A stretch of 64,000 nt of DNA, taken from positions 1 to 64,000 of the forward strand of contig JAKSHY010000009.1 in assembly GCA_024399135.1 (NCBI GenBank), read 5' to 3'. The stretch is from Lachnospiraceae bacterium. Lineage in GTDB: Bacteria; Bacillota; Clostridia; Lachnospirales; Lachnospiraceae. Positions within the stretch are counted from its first letter, which is position 1. Every line of letters starts with the position of its first letter. A program made the position numbers and the translations under genes. Of the stretch, positions 1 to 9,105 are shown piece by piece. The notes under the pieces were generated by a model. It worked only from the letters and a program-made list of their open reading frames with translations. It was not told the DNA's origin and did no database searches.

Positions 1-37
1 CCATTATCAACGTGCATTTAATCTGTCAAACATGCAG

Positions 38-53
38 TCACCTTGGCAGGTGA
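38..53 (-). terminator. Weak hairpin just after glgB
   Basis: TCACCT (38-43) and AGGTGA (48-53) form a perfect 6-bp stem with a 4-base loop, starting 2 bases after the glgB stop codon. No T-tract follows on the minus strand, so it may be an RNA-stabilising hairpin rather than a true terminator. Confidence 0.3.
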
Positions 54-54
54 T

Positions 55-2091
55 CTAAAATTCATAAACTAAAGCTGAAAAAGCTGGAACATCTAATGTG
101 ATTGCGTAATCTCTGTAATCACAGTTTTCCTTCTTAGGTCTAAGCTCTTCCTTAACAGGTTCTCCCTTTCCCTGGAATCTTACATCATCAGAGTTAAGAA
201 TAAGCTTAAGCTTCTTACTTGTAGGAACTCCGAGCTTATAGCCTTCCCATGTCATTGGTGTCATATTGATTATGAATAATAATGACTTCTTTCCATCAGA
301 AGACTTTCTTATGAAGCTGTAGGTGCTTCTGTCCTTGTCATCACAGTTAATCCACTCGAAACCTGCCCAGGAATTATCGAATTCATACAAACACTTGTAA
401 TCACGATAGATACCAAGAAGCTCTCTAACGTAGTCATGCATTCCTCTATTTAAATCTTCAGCTAAAAGATTCCAGTCAAGCTCTCTTTCTTCTGACCATT
501 CTCTTTCCTGACCGAAGTCCTGTCCCATGAAAAGAAGCTTCTTTCCACAGTGTCCGAACATGAATGCATATCCACAACGAAGATTAGCATATTTATCAAC
601 CTTATAGCCTGGCATTTTTTCAACCATTGAACACTTAAGATGAACAACCTCATCATGAGACAATGGGAGAATATAATTCTCAGACTCGTTATAGCTCATA
701 GCGAAGGTCAAAGCATAGTGATTATCTTTTCTAAAATATGGATCCAGCTTCATGTATTCACAAAAATCATGCATCCATCCCATATTCCATTTGAACGAGA
801 AGCCTAATCCATTATCATTGACATCTCCTGTAATCTTAGGCCATGCTGTAGATTCTTCTGCAATTGTTAAGAATCCTGGATATGTACCTCTAACAACTGA
901 ATTAAGATGCTTGAAGAATTCGATAGCATCTAAGTTCTCATTTCCGCCGTACTTATTAGGACACCACTGACCATCCTTCTTTCCATAATCAAGATAAAGC
1001 ATTGATGCTACAGCATCTACTCTTATTCCATCAATATGGAACTGTCTTATCCAGAATAAAACATTAGCGATTAAGAAGTCTCTGACCTCTGTCTTTTCGT
1101 AGTTAAATATCTTTGTACCCCAGTCAGGATGCTCACCCTTTCGTGGATCTGGATGTTCGAAAATACACTGACCATCGAACTTACCAAGTCCATGTGCATC
1201 TGTTGCGAAGTGTGCAGGAACCCAGTCAAGAATAATACCAATTCCGTTCTGATGAAGCTTATTAACTAAGTACATGAAGTCATCAGGAGTTCCATATCTT
1301 GATGTAGGAGCATAATATCCCGTCACCTGATATCCCCAACTTCCATCGAATGGGTATTCTGCGATTCCCATAAGCTCGATATGTGAATAACGCATTTCCT
1401 TAAGATATTCTACGATTCTGTCTGCGAATTCCCTATAGTTATAGAATCCCTTTTCTTCAGGCTGTGGATGTCTCATCCATGAACCAATATGACACTCATA
1501 GATAGCGAGTGGACTATGATTTGGATCCATGCCCTCTCTTTCCTTCATCCATGTAGCATCATCCCATGTGAACTTCTCAAGATCCACAATTCTGGATGCC
1601 GTTCCTGGACGAAGCTCCTGATAATTACCGAATGGATCTGTTTTATATAGCTTATCCCCAGATGAGGTATAAATTAAATACTTATAATAGTCATTTTCCT
1701 TGGCATTAGGAACGAATACTGTATGTATTCCTCCTGGACCAAGCTTGGTTAATGGTGTAGCACTCTCATCCCAGTTATTAAAGTCACCTATTACATATAC
1801 TGCTGAAGCATTAGGTGCCCATACTCCGAAAAATACTCCTTCAACCCCATTTTCACAAGAAAGATGAGCTCCAAGCTTCTTGTATATATCATAGTGAATA
1901 CCCTGACCGAATAAATACTGGTCAGCCTCTGAGATGAATACTCTCTCTCTTTCCTTTGCCTTAACAGTTTTTGAAGTAGCAGGCTTCTTAGCTGTTGTTG
2001 CAGAAGACTTTTTAACCGTTTTTTTAGCGGCTGTAGTTGTAGTTTTTTTAGTTTCTCCCTTTTTAGCTACAGTTTTCTTTTCTGCTGCCAT
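55..2091 (-). CDS. glgB: 1,4-alpha-glucan branching enzyme with Lys/Ala/Thr-rich N-terminal tail
   Basis: Glycogen branching enzyme: moves alpha-1,4 glucan segments to alpha-1,6 branch points in the cytoplasm. After the tail come a CBM48-like domain (about residues 70-165), the GH13 barrel and a C-terminal beta domain. GH13 catalytic motifs are visible: IRVDAV (nucleophile Asp), TIAEES (acid/base Glu) and LSHDEVVH (third Asp). The ATG at 2091 has a strong GGAGGGG site 6 bases upstream and is preferred over a TTG five codons earlier; this gives 678 aa. Odd feature: the first ~46 residues are almost all K, A, T and S, like a histone H1 tail, which is not part of the family. It follows the TPR protein gene by about 20 bases and is probably co-transcribed with it. 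The family assignment is firm; the role of the tail is unknown. Confidence 0.96.
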   Translation of the reverse strand: MAAEKKTVAKKGETKKTTTTAAKKTVKKSSATTAKKPATSKTVKAKERERVFISEADQYLFGQGIHYDIYKKLGAHLSCENGVEGVFFGVWAPNASAVYVIGDFNNWDESATPLTKLGPGGIHTVFVPNAKENDYYKYLIYTSSGDKLYKTDPFGNYQELRPGTASRIVDLEKFTWDDATWMKEREGMDPNHSPLAIYECHIGSWMRHPQPEEKGFYNYREFADRIVEYLKEMRYSHIELMGIAEYPFDGSWGYQVTGYYAPTSRYGTPDDFMYLVNKLHQNGIGIILDWVPAHFATDAHGLGKFDGQCIFEHPDPRKGEHPDWGTKIFNYEKTEVRDFLIANVLFWIRQFHIDGIRVDAVASMLYLDYGKKDGQWCPNKYGGNENLDAIEFFKHLNSVVRGTYPGFLTIAEESTAWPKITGDVNDNGLGFSFKWNMGWMHDFCEYMKLDPYFRKDNHYALTFAMSYNESENYILPLSHDEVVHLKCSMVEKMPGYKVDKYANLRCGYAFMFGHCGKKLLFMGQDFGQEREWSEERELDWNLLAEDLNRGMHDYVRELLGIYRDYKCLYEFDNSWAGFEWINCDDKDRSTYSFIRKSSDGKKSLLFIINMTPMTWEGYKLGVPTSKKLKLILNSDDVRFQGKGEPVKEELRPKKENCDYRDYAITLDVPAFSALVYEF

Positions 2092-2110
2092 GTTTTTCCC
2101 CTCCAATATT

Positions 2111-4912
2111 TTAATAATGCATGAAATCCTTCTCTCGCAATATTATCATATCCTCAACATCATATCTCTTTCCGAAAAGAATATCGAAGAAATGACCCAT
2201 TGTCTTCTTATCTGCATAATATATAGCTTCATCAACGAGTTCTTCTATTTCTGACATGGTAACCTCATGATCTGAAGTCTGCATATCAGCAATTCTCGTG
2301 TGAAGTGCCAGAACACCAAGCTCATCAATTGCATATTCATTATCATATGCATAGCTCTTCGCATACTCAACCAGTGTTCTGTCATCAAAAGCTCTTAAGT
2401 CTATTCTAAGGTTAAATATATCCTTAAGTCCATCATTTTCGTCAATTAATGCATCTAAATCATCAGAATGTCCCTGGATTATAACCACTATTCCAAGTCC
2501 GTCCTTCTCTAACTCACGTGCGATTGAATCGATAGTCTTTTTATTCAGGTTTTCTGGACTAGTAATAATCAGAGCACCATTCTTAACCTTATCAAGTACC
2601 TCTGAAACTTCTTTTCCATTAAGATTATCACCACTAATCATGGCAACCTTGCCTGTGAAATTGCTGTCAGACAACTGTATATCCTGAATAAGCAATTTAG
2701 AAAAGGTAGTGACTTCATTATCATCTGAGGAAACAAGAATATTTCCAGTATATGATGCAAGTGTAACGTTATCAAGAACTTCAGCTAGCTGCTTTTGAGT
2801 ACTTCTGTGGTGTACGAAAGCCTGGAACATATTCTTTTCAGCATCTGTAAGCTGTCTTGGCTTACGCACATTTTCTTTGACAGGCTTCTTGGCTGTTTCT
2901 TTGACAACATTTTCTTTAGTTTCTTCAACTAAAGGCTCTTCTTCCTTTTCCTCAACCTCTTCAATTTCTTCGAAGGAATCTTCTTCGCTCTCTTCTAATA
3001 CATCTTCGTCATTAGCTGATTCTTCGATTTCTTCTGCGACATCCTGAGTTTCTTCAACTTCTTCTATCTCTTCAATGCCATCATCTGGATTTTCAGCCTC
3101 TTCCTTTACTTCTTCTGTAGCTTTTAATGCGGCCTCTTCCTTCGCTTTTTCTATGGCAGCTTCTCTGGCTTTTTCCTTCGAAGCTCTCTCAAGTGCTTCT
3201 TTTTCTTCTGCTGCCTTCTTAGCTCTTTCTTCATCTTCTCTTAGAGCTTCCTCGATTATCTTGGTAGCGATATCGCCTGTATGATCAAGAGCTTCTATAT
3301 CAGCAACCTTAATTTCCTTAGGTCTGGCTGCAGCAATTTTTTCTTTTTCCTGTTCTAACGCTGCATTAACGATAGCTGATTCTATCTGTGCAAGAAGTGA
3401 ATTTCTGGTTGCTTCATCATCAAAACCGGCTAACAGGGCTGCTGTCTGTTGCTCAACCTTCTTCTTGATATCATTAACAAGCTTCTTTTCCGTTGCTTTC
3501 TTCTTTTCTTCCCACTCCTTCATAACATCACCGATGCTAATCTGGCCTGTAATCTGACGCTCTACTGGTTTTTCTTCTGGAACTACGAAGCTAATCTGAC
3601 CATCATATCCCTGTGAAAGCATATCGTCCATATTGGTTACGGTATTAAATCTTTCTATAATTCCAGTATTGCTTAAACTGTTAGGAACGAAATAATTGGT
3701 CTTTGGAATCTCTGATACATTTTCATTACTGTCAATTTCTACTGCCTTAATCTCTTCAACCTGAGGAATAGGACCAGTAATTGGCTTTATTTCATCTGTA
3801 TCAGTATTTAATTGATACTCTGGCTCTTCCTTCACAGTAGCATCAATGTTAGCTGCTTTTTCATTAAGCATATCAGCTGCCATTGCATTAGCTGCTTCTC
3901 CAATGATGTCAGTATCTGAATAATTACCTTCAACTCCGATATTCTGTGAAGTATCAGAAAGTTCTAATTCCTGACCAACTGGTGTCTCTGGAATAACAGG
4001 ATTAATCATCTGCGTAATCTGAAGATCCGGACTAGTCATTGAACCTACTTCAGGTGCAGAAATATTAAGAGCCTCCTCGTCCATGGCTACAGCTTCTTCT
4101 AAGCTTGCAGGTGCAGGCTTTTCTTCATAATTTGCCTGAGAAGGACCTTCATTGAATACATCCTGAAGTCCCTCAGCAACCACTGCCTGAAGATTCTGTG
4201 TATTACATACTCCTAAGTCCTGTCCTACTTCAAACTTCTGAGGCTTTTTAGGTGCTTCATTCTTTTCCTTTAATGAGGCCTGAATATTTAATTCACCACC
4301 AGCCTGTCTTAATACTTCATATCTGTAATTTTCCTGCTCTGTCAATGGCTGATGGATAGCCTTTAATTCATATGCCTTTAATACATACTTTCCATCAACA
4401 AACCACAGAATAATATTTTCGCATTCTTCTATACATTTAGTTTCGTTACCAGATTTATGATAAAGCTCTGCTAATTCATAAGACCATTTTGCAGAATGCT
4501 GTACTTCTTTAAGCTGCTCTAACACTTCAATCTGCTCTTCGATATTGATATTCTGAGCTTTATATATTTTATACTGAAGAATATAATTACCTGGATCCTT
4601 AGGTGCAATTGCTCTAAATTCATTTAAAAATTTAATTGCGTTTAATAAATCTCCAAGCTCTATTGATAATTCGCAAAGTGACTTAACAACAGGACGAGAT
4701 GGCTGTCTTTCATATGCAATTAATAAAATATTACGGCTTTCCTCAAACAAATGAAGCTTTTTATACAAATCACTCGCCATTCCCAGAGTTGGAATATTCT
4801 TAATTGTAGTCCAGTTAACAGTATCTGCCACATCTGCAGCCCTGTCATACTCTCCACGTGAAATAAGAGTTTTTATTTCTTCGATTTTAACTTTATTTTC
4901 GTACTTATCCAC
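2111..4912 (-). CDS. TPR protein with acidic middle and degenerate AAA-like C-terminus
   Basis: A 933-aa cytoplasmic protein, not matched to a named family. Residues ~5-200 look like tetratricopeptide-type helical repeats. A long middle region (~210-690) is low complexity, with Glu/Lys-rich, probably coiled-coil stretches and many acidic runs. The last ~230 residues resemble the AAA fold of SpoVK/CbbX-type proteins: a strand-turn where Walker A should be (GNILVSSDDNEVTTFSK), a GALIITSPENL segment at the Walker B position, and a C-terminal helical lid. The P-loop lysine/threonine signature and Walker B acidic pair are absent, so ATP hydrolysis is unlikely. The start is GTG, supported by GAGGTG 6 bases upstream. 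It directly precedes glgB. Function unknown; a scaffold linked to glycogen metabolism is only a guess. Confidence 0.85.
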   Translation of the reverse strand: MDKYENKVKIEEIKTLISRGEYDRAADVADTVNWTTIKNIPTLGMASDLYKKLHLFEESRNILLIAYERQPSRPVVKSLCELSIELGDLLNAIKFLNEFRAIAPKDPGNYILQYKIYKAQNINIEEQIEVLEQLKEVQHSAKWSYELAELYHKSGNETKCIEECENIILWFVDGKYVLKAYELKAIHQPLTEQENYRYEVLRQAGGELNIQASLKEKNEAPKKPQKFEVGQDLGVCNTQNLQAVVAEGLQDVFNEGPSQANYEEKPAPASLEEAVAMDEEALNISAPEVGSMTSPDLQITQMINPVIPETPVGQELELSDTSQNIGVEGNYSDTDIIGEAANAMAADMLNEKAANIDATVKEEPEYQLNTDTDEIKPITGPIPQVEEIKAVEIDSNENVSEIPKTNYFVPNSLSNTGIIERFNTVTNMDDMLSQGYDGQISFVVPEEKPVERQITGQISIGDVMKEWEEKKKATEKKLVNDIKKKVEQQTAALLAGFDDEATRNSLLAQIESAIVNAALEQEKEKIAAARPKEIKVADIEALDHTGDIATKIIEEALREDEERAKKAAEEKEALERASKEKAREAAIEKAKEEAALKATEEVKEEAENPDDGIEEIEEVEETQDVAEEIEESANDEDVLEESEEDSFEEIEEVEEKEEEPLVEETKENVVKETAKKPVKENVRKPRQLTDAEKNMFQAFVHHRSTQKQLAEVLDNVTLASYTGNILVSSDDNEVTTFSKLLIQDIQLSDSNFTGKVAMISGDNLNGKEVSEVLDKVKNGALIITSPENLNKKTIDSIARELEKDGLGIVVIIQGHSDDLDALIDENDGLKDIFNLRIDLRAFDDRTLVEYAKSYAYDNEYAIDELGVLALHTRIADMQTSDHEVTMSEIEELVDEAIYYADKKTMGHFFDILFGKRYDVEDMIILREKDFMHY

Positions 4913-4948
4913 TGTTACACCTCGTTAACTTATCAGTGAGCAAAACAC

Positions 4949-4954
4949 ATTATA
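4949..4954 (-). promoter_or_regulatory. Candidate -10 box for the TPR-glgB operon
   Basis: TATAAT on the minus strand, 37 bases before the GTG start at 4912. No convincing -35 hexamer was found at 16-18 bp. Confidence 0.3.
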
Positions 4955-5020
4955 TTGTGCTAAAAATAATCAAAACATACCACGTTTAGTGTATCATAGG
5001 TGTATTTAGATGTCAAAATG

Positions 5021-5047
5021 AAAAAGCAGCCCAAAGCGAGCTGCTTT
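5021..5047 (-). terminator. Intrinsic terminator of glpK
   Basis: On the minus strand, AAGCAGC pairs with GCTGCTT across a 9-11 base loop and is followed by a T-run. It starts about 10 bases after the glpK stop codon. Confidence 0.8.
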
Positions 5048-5057
5048 AAATATTATT

Positions 5058-6554
5058 CTATTCTTCTTCGGCCCATATAAGCGCACATTTAACAGCTTTT
5101 TTCCAGCCTTTAACCATCTTTTCTCTCGTTTTGGCACTGATATTACTGTTAAATTCTTTATCCAGCTGCCAGTTTCCTACTATTTCATCCTTATTTTCAT
5201 AATATCCAACTGAAAGACCTGCAAGATACGCTGCACCCAGCGCTGTTGTTTCTATGCACTTTGGTCTATATACAGTATCACCTAAAATATTAGCCTGGAA
5301 CTGAACCAAAAAGTCGTTGGCGCATGCTCCACCATCTACCTTTAGTTCTGCTATCAATACTCCTGCATCCTCTTCCATAGCCTTAATAACATCCATGGTC
5401 TGATATGCAATGGATTCAAGTGTTGCCCTTACGAAATGATCCTTCGTGCAGCCTCTTGTTATTCCAACAACTGTACCTCTGGCATATGGATTCCAGTATG
5501 GAGCACCCATTCCGGCGAATGCTGGAACTATATACATTCCATTCGAATTTTCAACATTTTCGGATAATTCTTTGGTTTCTGCTGCATTTTTAACCATCAT
5601 CAGTCCATCTCTTAACCATTGAACTGCCGCTCCTCCAACGAATACGCTTCCCTCAAGAGCATACTTCACTTCTCCATTCTCACTTGCTGCTATTGTTGTT
5701 AATAGCCCGTTCTGTGACAGTATTGGCTCATTTCCTGTATTCATAAGAAGAAAGCACCCTGTTCCATACGTATTCTTAACAGTACCTTTTTCAAAACAGC
5801 ACTGACCAAAAAGTGCTGCCTGCTGATCTCCTGCCACTCCTGCGATTGGTATGGAACCTCCCAGCACTGAGCTTTCAGTATATCCGAATATATGACTTGA
5901 TGGTGCCACTTCGGGAAGAATACTTTTAGGAATATTGAATAATTCAAGAAGCTCCTCATCCCATTCAAGATTAAATATATTAAACAGCATTGTTCTGGAA
6001 GCATTGGTATAATCTGTTATATGCACTTTTCCCTTAGTAAGATTCCATATAAGCCAGGTATCAACTGTACCAAAAGCTAATTCTCCATCCTCTGCCATTT
6101 TTCTTGCATTGGGAACATTATCCAATATCCATGCTATCTTAGTTGCACTAAAATACGGGTCTGGAACGAGACCTGTTTTATTTCGTATTAATTCAGATTT
6201 TCCATCCTTTATTAATTCCTCAATCATTGAAGCTGTTCTTCTGCACTGCCATACGATAGCATTATATACAGGTTCACCTGTTTTTCTGTTCCACAGAATC
6301 GTAGTTTCTCTTTGATTAGTAATACCAATTGATGCAATATCATCACACGAAGCTCCTATATTAGCCATAGCCTCAGTAGTGACAGCAAGCTGACTTGACC
6401 ATATTTCTCTTGGATTATGCTCAACCCATCCTGGATTAGGATATATTTGTGTATATTCCTTCTGAGCCATAGATACGATATTTCCACGCTTGTCAAATAA
6501 TATACATCTTGAACTGGTTGTCCCCTGATCAAGAGCCATAACATACTTTTCCAT
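5058..6554 (-). CDS. glpK: Glycerol kinase
   Basis: Phosphorylates glycerol to sn-glycerol 3-phosphate with ATP in the cytoplasm. The 498-aa length is standard. FGGY-family marks are clear: the N-terminal phosphate-binding segment [10 protein letters not shown], the GITNQRETT block, [12 protein letters not shown] in the middle, and DGGACAND with the [11 protein letters not shown] segment near the C-terminus. The GlpK-specific WVEHNP and [12 protein letters not shown] motifs are present. ATG start with an AGGAGGAT site. It stands alone between its own terminator and a divergent promoter shared with the pseudouridine synthase gene at 6602; no glpF or glpD is nearby. Confidence 0.97.
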   Translation of the reverse strand: MEKYVMALDQGTTSSRCILFDKRGNIVSMAQKEYTQIYPNPGWVEHNPREIWSSQLAVTTEAMANIGASCDDIASIGITNQRETTILWNRKTGEPVYNAIVWQCRRTASMIEELIKDGKSELIRNKTGLVPDPYFSATKIAWILDNVPNARKMAEDGELAFGTVDTWLIWNLTKGKVHITDYTNASRTMLFNIFNLEWDEELLELFNIPKSILPEVAPSSHIFGYTESSVLGGSIPIAGVAGDQQAALFGQCCFEKGTVKNTYGTGCFLLMNTGNEPILSQNGLLTTIAASENGEVKYALEGSVFVGGAAVQWLRDGLMMVKNAAETKELSENVENSNGMYIVPAFAGMGAPYWNPYARGTVVGITRGCTKDHFVRATLESIAYQTMDVIKAMEEDAGVLIAELKVDGGACANDFLVQFQANILGDTVYRPKCIETTALGAAYLAGLSVGYYENKDEIVGNWQLDKEFNSNISAKTREKMVKGWKKAVKCALIWAEEE

Positions 6555-6566
6555 GTCATCCTCCTA

Positions 6567-6595
6567 TTTAAAACTGTTCTAAAAATCAGTATAAT
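6567..6595 (+). promoter_or_regulatory. Promoter of the 6602 gene, predicted leaderless
   Basis: TTTAAA (6567-6572), 17-bp spacer, TATAAT (6590-6595). The ATG starts 6 bases after the -10 box, which is where transcription should begin. No ribosome-binding site precedes the ATG. The reverse strand of the same spot reads TATTATACT, so the divergent glpK -10 overlaps this one. Confidence 0.6.
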
Positions 6596-6601
6596 ACCCG
6601 T

Positions 6602-7483
6602 ATGAAAAGAGTATTCAATTATTTAATAGATACTAATCAATCCAATACAACTATTATAGACTATTTAACAGATTTGGGATATGGTTCTTCTCTTCTTAAA
6701 CGTCTTAAGCATACAGATAATTCTGTTCAGGTTAACGAACAGCCCGTTTTATTAAAGCATATTCTTAAAGAAGGCGAAGAACTGAAGATTACTATTGATG
6801 AGGAAGGATCAGATAATATAGTTCCTACTAATATTCCTATTGATATTATTTATGAGGATGAAGATATTCTAGTTGTTAATAAAGGAGCTAATCTGCCTGT
6901 TCACCCATCAATGGATCACTATACTGATACCCTAGGCAATGCTGTTGCCTATTACTATGAGTCCAAGAAAGAAAGTATCGTCTACAGAGCCCTTACAAGA
7001 CTTGACCGTGATACCTCCGGACTAGTTCTTATTGCGAAAAACATATATGCTGCAGGGCTTCTTTCAAAGCTCATTAGCAATAATGAAATCAAAAAGACAT
7101 ATTATGCCGAAGTGACTGGACATATGGAAGATATAAGTGGTACCATCAATGCCCCCATTGCCAGAAAAGAAGGCTCTATAATTGAAAGATGCGTTGATTT
7201 TGATAACGGACAGGTTGCCGTTACTCATTTTAATACTCTTAAATATTTCGACGAATACGATGTTTCATTACTTGAAATAACTCTGGATACCGGAAGAACT
7301 CATCAGATTCGTGTTCATATGAAACACATCAACCATCCTTTGATAGGAGATTTCCTCTATAATCCCGATTACAAATATATCAACAGGCAGGCGCTTCATT
7401 GTGCCAGAATGAGCTTTATCCATCCAATAAAAAAAGAGCCTCTAAACCTTGAGGCTCCTTATCCATCAGACTTTATTAAGTAA
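6602..7483 (+). CDS. RluA-family 23S rRNA/tRNA pseudouridine synthase
   Basis: Converts uridine to pseudouridine in rRNA or tRNA. 293 aa: a short N-terminal S4-like region (LKRLKHTDNSVQVNEQPV), then the RluA catalytic core with ALTRLDRDTSGLVLIAK (catalytic Asp in RLDRDTSG), TYYAEVTG and the GRTHQIRVHMKHINHPLIGD motif. It resembles RluD/RluC-type enzymes; the exact target base cannot be told from sequence. It is one of two family members in the window (see 39998). It is transcribed against its neighbours from a promoter that leaves no 5' leader. Its 3' end carries the reverse-strand terminator of the convergent map gene. Confidence 0.93.
   Translation: MKRVFNYLIDTNQSNTTIIDYLTDLGYGSSLLKRLKHTDNSVQVNEQPVLLKHILKEGEELKITIDEEGSDNIVPTNIPIDIIYEDEDILVVNKGANLPVHPSMDHYTDTLGNAVAYYYESKKESIVYRALTRLDRDTSGLVLIAKNIYAAGLLSKLISNNEIKKTYYAEVTGHMEDISGTINAPIARKEGSIIERCVDFDNGQVAVTHFNTLKYFDEYDVSLLEITLDTGRTHQIRVHMKHINHPLIGDFLYNPDYKYINRQALHCARMSFIHPIKKEPLNLEAPYPSDFIK
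7429..7457 (-). terminator. Terminator of map, embedded in the 6602 gene
   Basis: Minus strand: GAGCCTC stem (7457-7451), 8-base loop, GAGGCTC (7442-7436), then seven T residues (7435-7429). It lies 28 bases beyond the map stop codon, inside the last codons of the convergent pseudouridine synthase gene. Confidence 0.85.
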
Positions 7484-7484
7484 A

Positions 7485-8354
7485 TTACCAGGTCAATACT
7501 TCATATCCTGTTTCAGTAACTGCTACTGTTACCTCCCATTGTGCAGACGGAAGTCCATCATCTGTATATACTGTCCATCCATCATCCTCATCTGTATATA
7601 TCCTGCTACTGCCCATGTTGACCATAGGCTCTATAGTGAATACCATTCCAGGTACCATAAGCATTTCTGTTCCTGGTTTCGTAATATAGCTTACGAATGG
7701 TTCCTCATGAAACTCTAATCCAACTCCGTGTCCACCTATTTCAACAACTACACTATATCCATTATCTTTCGCATGCTGATTAATCACGTCAGCCATATCT
7801 CCAAGGAAATTCCATGGCTTAACCATTGTAAGTCCAAGCTCCACACACTCTTTGGTTACTTCAACCAGTTTCTTTGCCTCCGGAGAAACATTACCTATCA
7901 TATACATTCTTGAAGAATCAGAAAAATATCCTTTATAAATTGTTGAGACATCTACATTAATTATATCTCCATCTTTTAATATTCTGTTATAATCAGGAAT
8001 ACCGTGACAGACTACTTCGTTTATTGATGTACATACACTTTTAGGAAAACCATTATAATTTAATGGTGCCGGAATTCCACCCATTTTAATGGTCATGTCA
8101 TGTACTAAATCATCAATTTCGCCAGTACTTACACCTTCTTTAATCATTTCACCTACTGCATCAAGTACTGCCATATTAATTTTAGAGCTTTCCTTTATTC
8201 CTTCAATATCTTTTTCACTCTTTAGCATATCGTGAGTTGGAACGATATGACCCTGAAGCTCTATAGCTTTTATTTTATTATCCATATTCATATGACAGGT
8301 TTTATATTTTTTATTAGAGCCACACCAGCAAGGATCATTTCTTTCAATTTTCAT
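7485..8354 (-). CDS. map: Type I methionine aminopeptidase with N-terminal SEC-C zinc motif
   Basis: Removes the initiator methionine from nascent proteins. Residues ~1-20 carry a SEC-C motif (DPCWCGSNKKYKTCH), a zinc knuckle also found in SecA and thought to bind ribosome or preprotein. The peptidase domain has the metal ligands in NVDVSTIYKGYFSD, GGHGVGLEFHEEP and FTIEPMV, and a C-terminal Glu in SAQWEVTV. At 289 aa it is longer than the ~250-aa minimal enzyme, the excess being the SEC-C region plus linker, as known for other clostridial Map proteins. ATG with GAGGG upstream. It lies 58 bases after rpe, with the rpe terminator in between, and converges on the 6602 gene with a 1-base gap. 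Confidence 0.95.
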   Translation of the reverse strand: MKIERNDPCWCGSNKKYKTCHMNMDNKIKAIELQGHIVPTHDMLKSEKDIEGIKESSKINMAVLDAVGEMIKEGVSTGEIDDLVHDMTIKMGGIPAPLNYNGFPKSVCTSINEVVCHGIPDYNRILKDGDIINVDVSTIYKGYFSDSSRMYMIGNVSPEAKKLVEVTKECVELGLTMVKPWNFLGDMADVINQHAKDNGYSVVVEIGGHGVGLEFHEEPFVSYITKPGTEMLMVPGMVFTIEPMVNMGSSRIYTDEDDGWTVYTDDGLPSAQWEVTVAVTETGYEVLTW

Positions 8355-8375
8355 GTTTCATCCCTCATTAACATT

Positions 8376-8405
8376 AAAAGAGTTTTGCCCAAAAGGGCAA
8401 AACTC
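8376..8405 (-). terminator. Intrinsic terminator between rpe and map
   Basis: Perfect 11-bp stem (8395-8405 with 8380-8390), 4-base loop, then TTTT on the minus strand. Only about 21 bases separate it from the map start codon, so map needs either read-through or a promoter overlapping the hairpin. Confidence 0.75.
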
Positions 8406-8411
8406 CTTATT

Positions 8412-9104
8412 TTATTTTTTCTTTAAATCAACTTCCTCGAAAGCTTTTCTAAATTTTAAAATATTGGATCTTATGCTTCTTTTTTTAAATACGGCAGATC
8501 CAGCAACTATCGCAGTTGCACCTGCTTTAATTACATCCTTAACATTCTTTTTTCCAATTCCGCCATCCACTTCTAAAACGGCATCAATGTTATGTGATGT
8601 CATGTATGAACGAATTTTCTTTATTCTCGAAAAAGCATCCTTCATGAACTCCTGACCACCAAAGCCAGGTTCAACAGACATAACAAGTACTAAATCTACC
8701 AGTGGAAGATATGGATATACTTCCTCAACAGGTGTACCCGGTTTAATTGATATTCCTGCCTTCTTTCCCTTAGCATGAATTAAGTCAATTACATGCTTAG
8801 GATCCTTAGTAGATTCTAGGTGGAATGTGATTCCATCAGCACCTATCTTAGCGAATTCATCAATATATCTTTCAGGATCCACTATCATTAAATGTACATC
8901 AAAGAACTGATCTGTCACTGGTCTTATTGACTCAATAACAGGCATTCCGAAAGATATACTTGGAACGAATATGCCATCCATGACATCAATATGTATATAC
9001 TGAGCACCATGCTTCTTCGTCTGTAATATCTGTTTACCTAACTGGCTAAAATCAGCCGCCAAAAGAGACGGTGCCAGAATGTATTTAAGAGCTGCCTCTT
9101 CCAT
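8412..9104 (-). CDS. rpe: Ribulose-phosphate 3-epimerase
   Basis: Interconverts D-ribulose 5-phosphate and D-xylulose 5-phosphate in the pentose phosphate pathway. 230-aa TIM barrel with the family's metal/catalytic motifs: LAPSLLAADFS, HIDVMDGIFVPSISFG, FDVHLM, VMSVEPGFGGQ and EVDGGI. It is the last gene of a three-gene unit with the two transketolase subunits; its ATG sits 1 base after the preceding stop codon, which points to translational coupling. It probably supplies xylulose 5-phosphate to transketolase. Confidence 0.97.
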   Translation of the reverse strand: MEEAALKYILAPSLLAADFSQLGKQILQTKKHGAQYIHIDVMDGIFVPSISFGMPVIESIRPVTDQFFDVHLMIVDPERYIDEFAKIGADGITFHLESTKDPKHVIDLIHAKGKKAGISIKPGTPVEEVYPYLPLVDLVLVMSVEPGFGGQEFMKDAFSRIKKIRSYMTSHNIDAVLEVDGGIGKKNVKDVIKAGATAIVAGSAVFKKRSIRSNILKFRKAFEEVDLKKK

Positions 9105-9105
9105 C

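Noticed and set aside
1-30. Promoter leading out of the left edge (TTGACA on the minus strand)
   Set aside because: The nearest -10-like hexamer (GATAAT) is only 15 bases away and the downstream gene is outside the window, so support is too thin.
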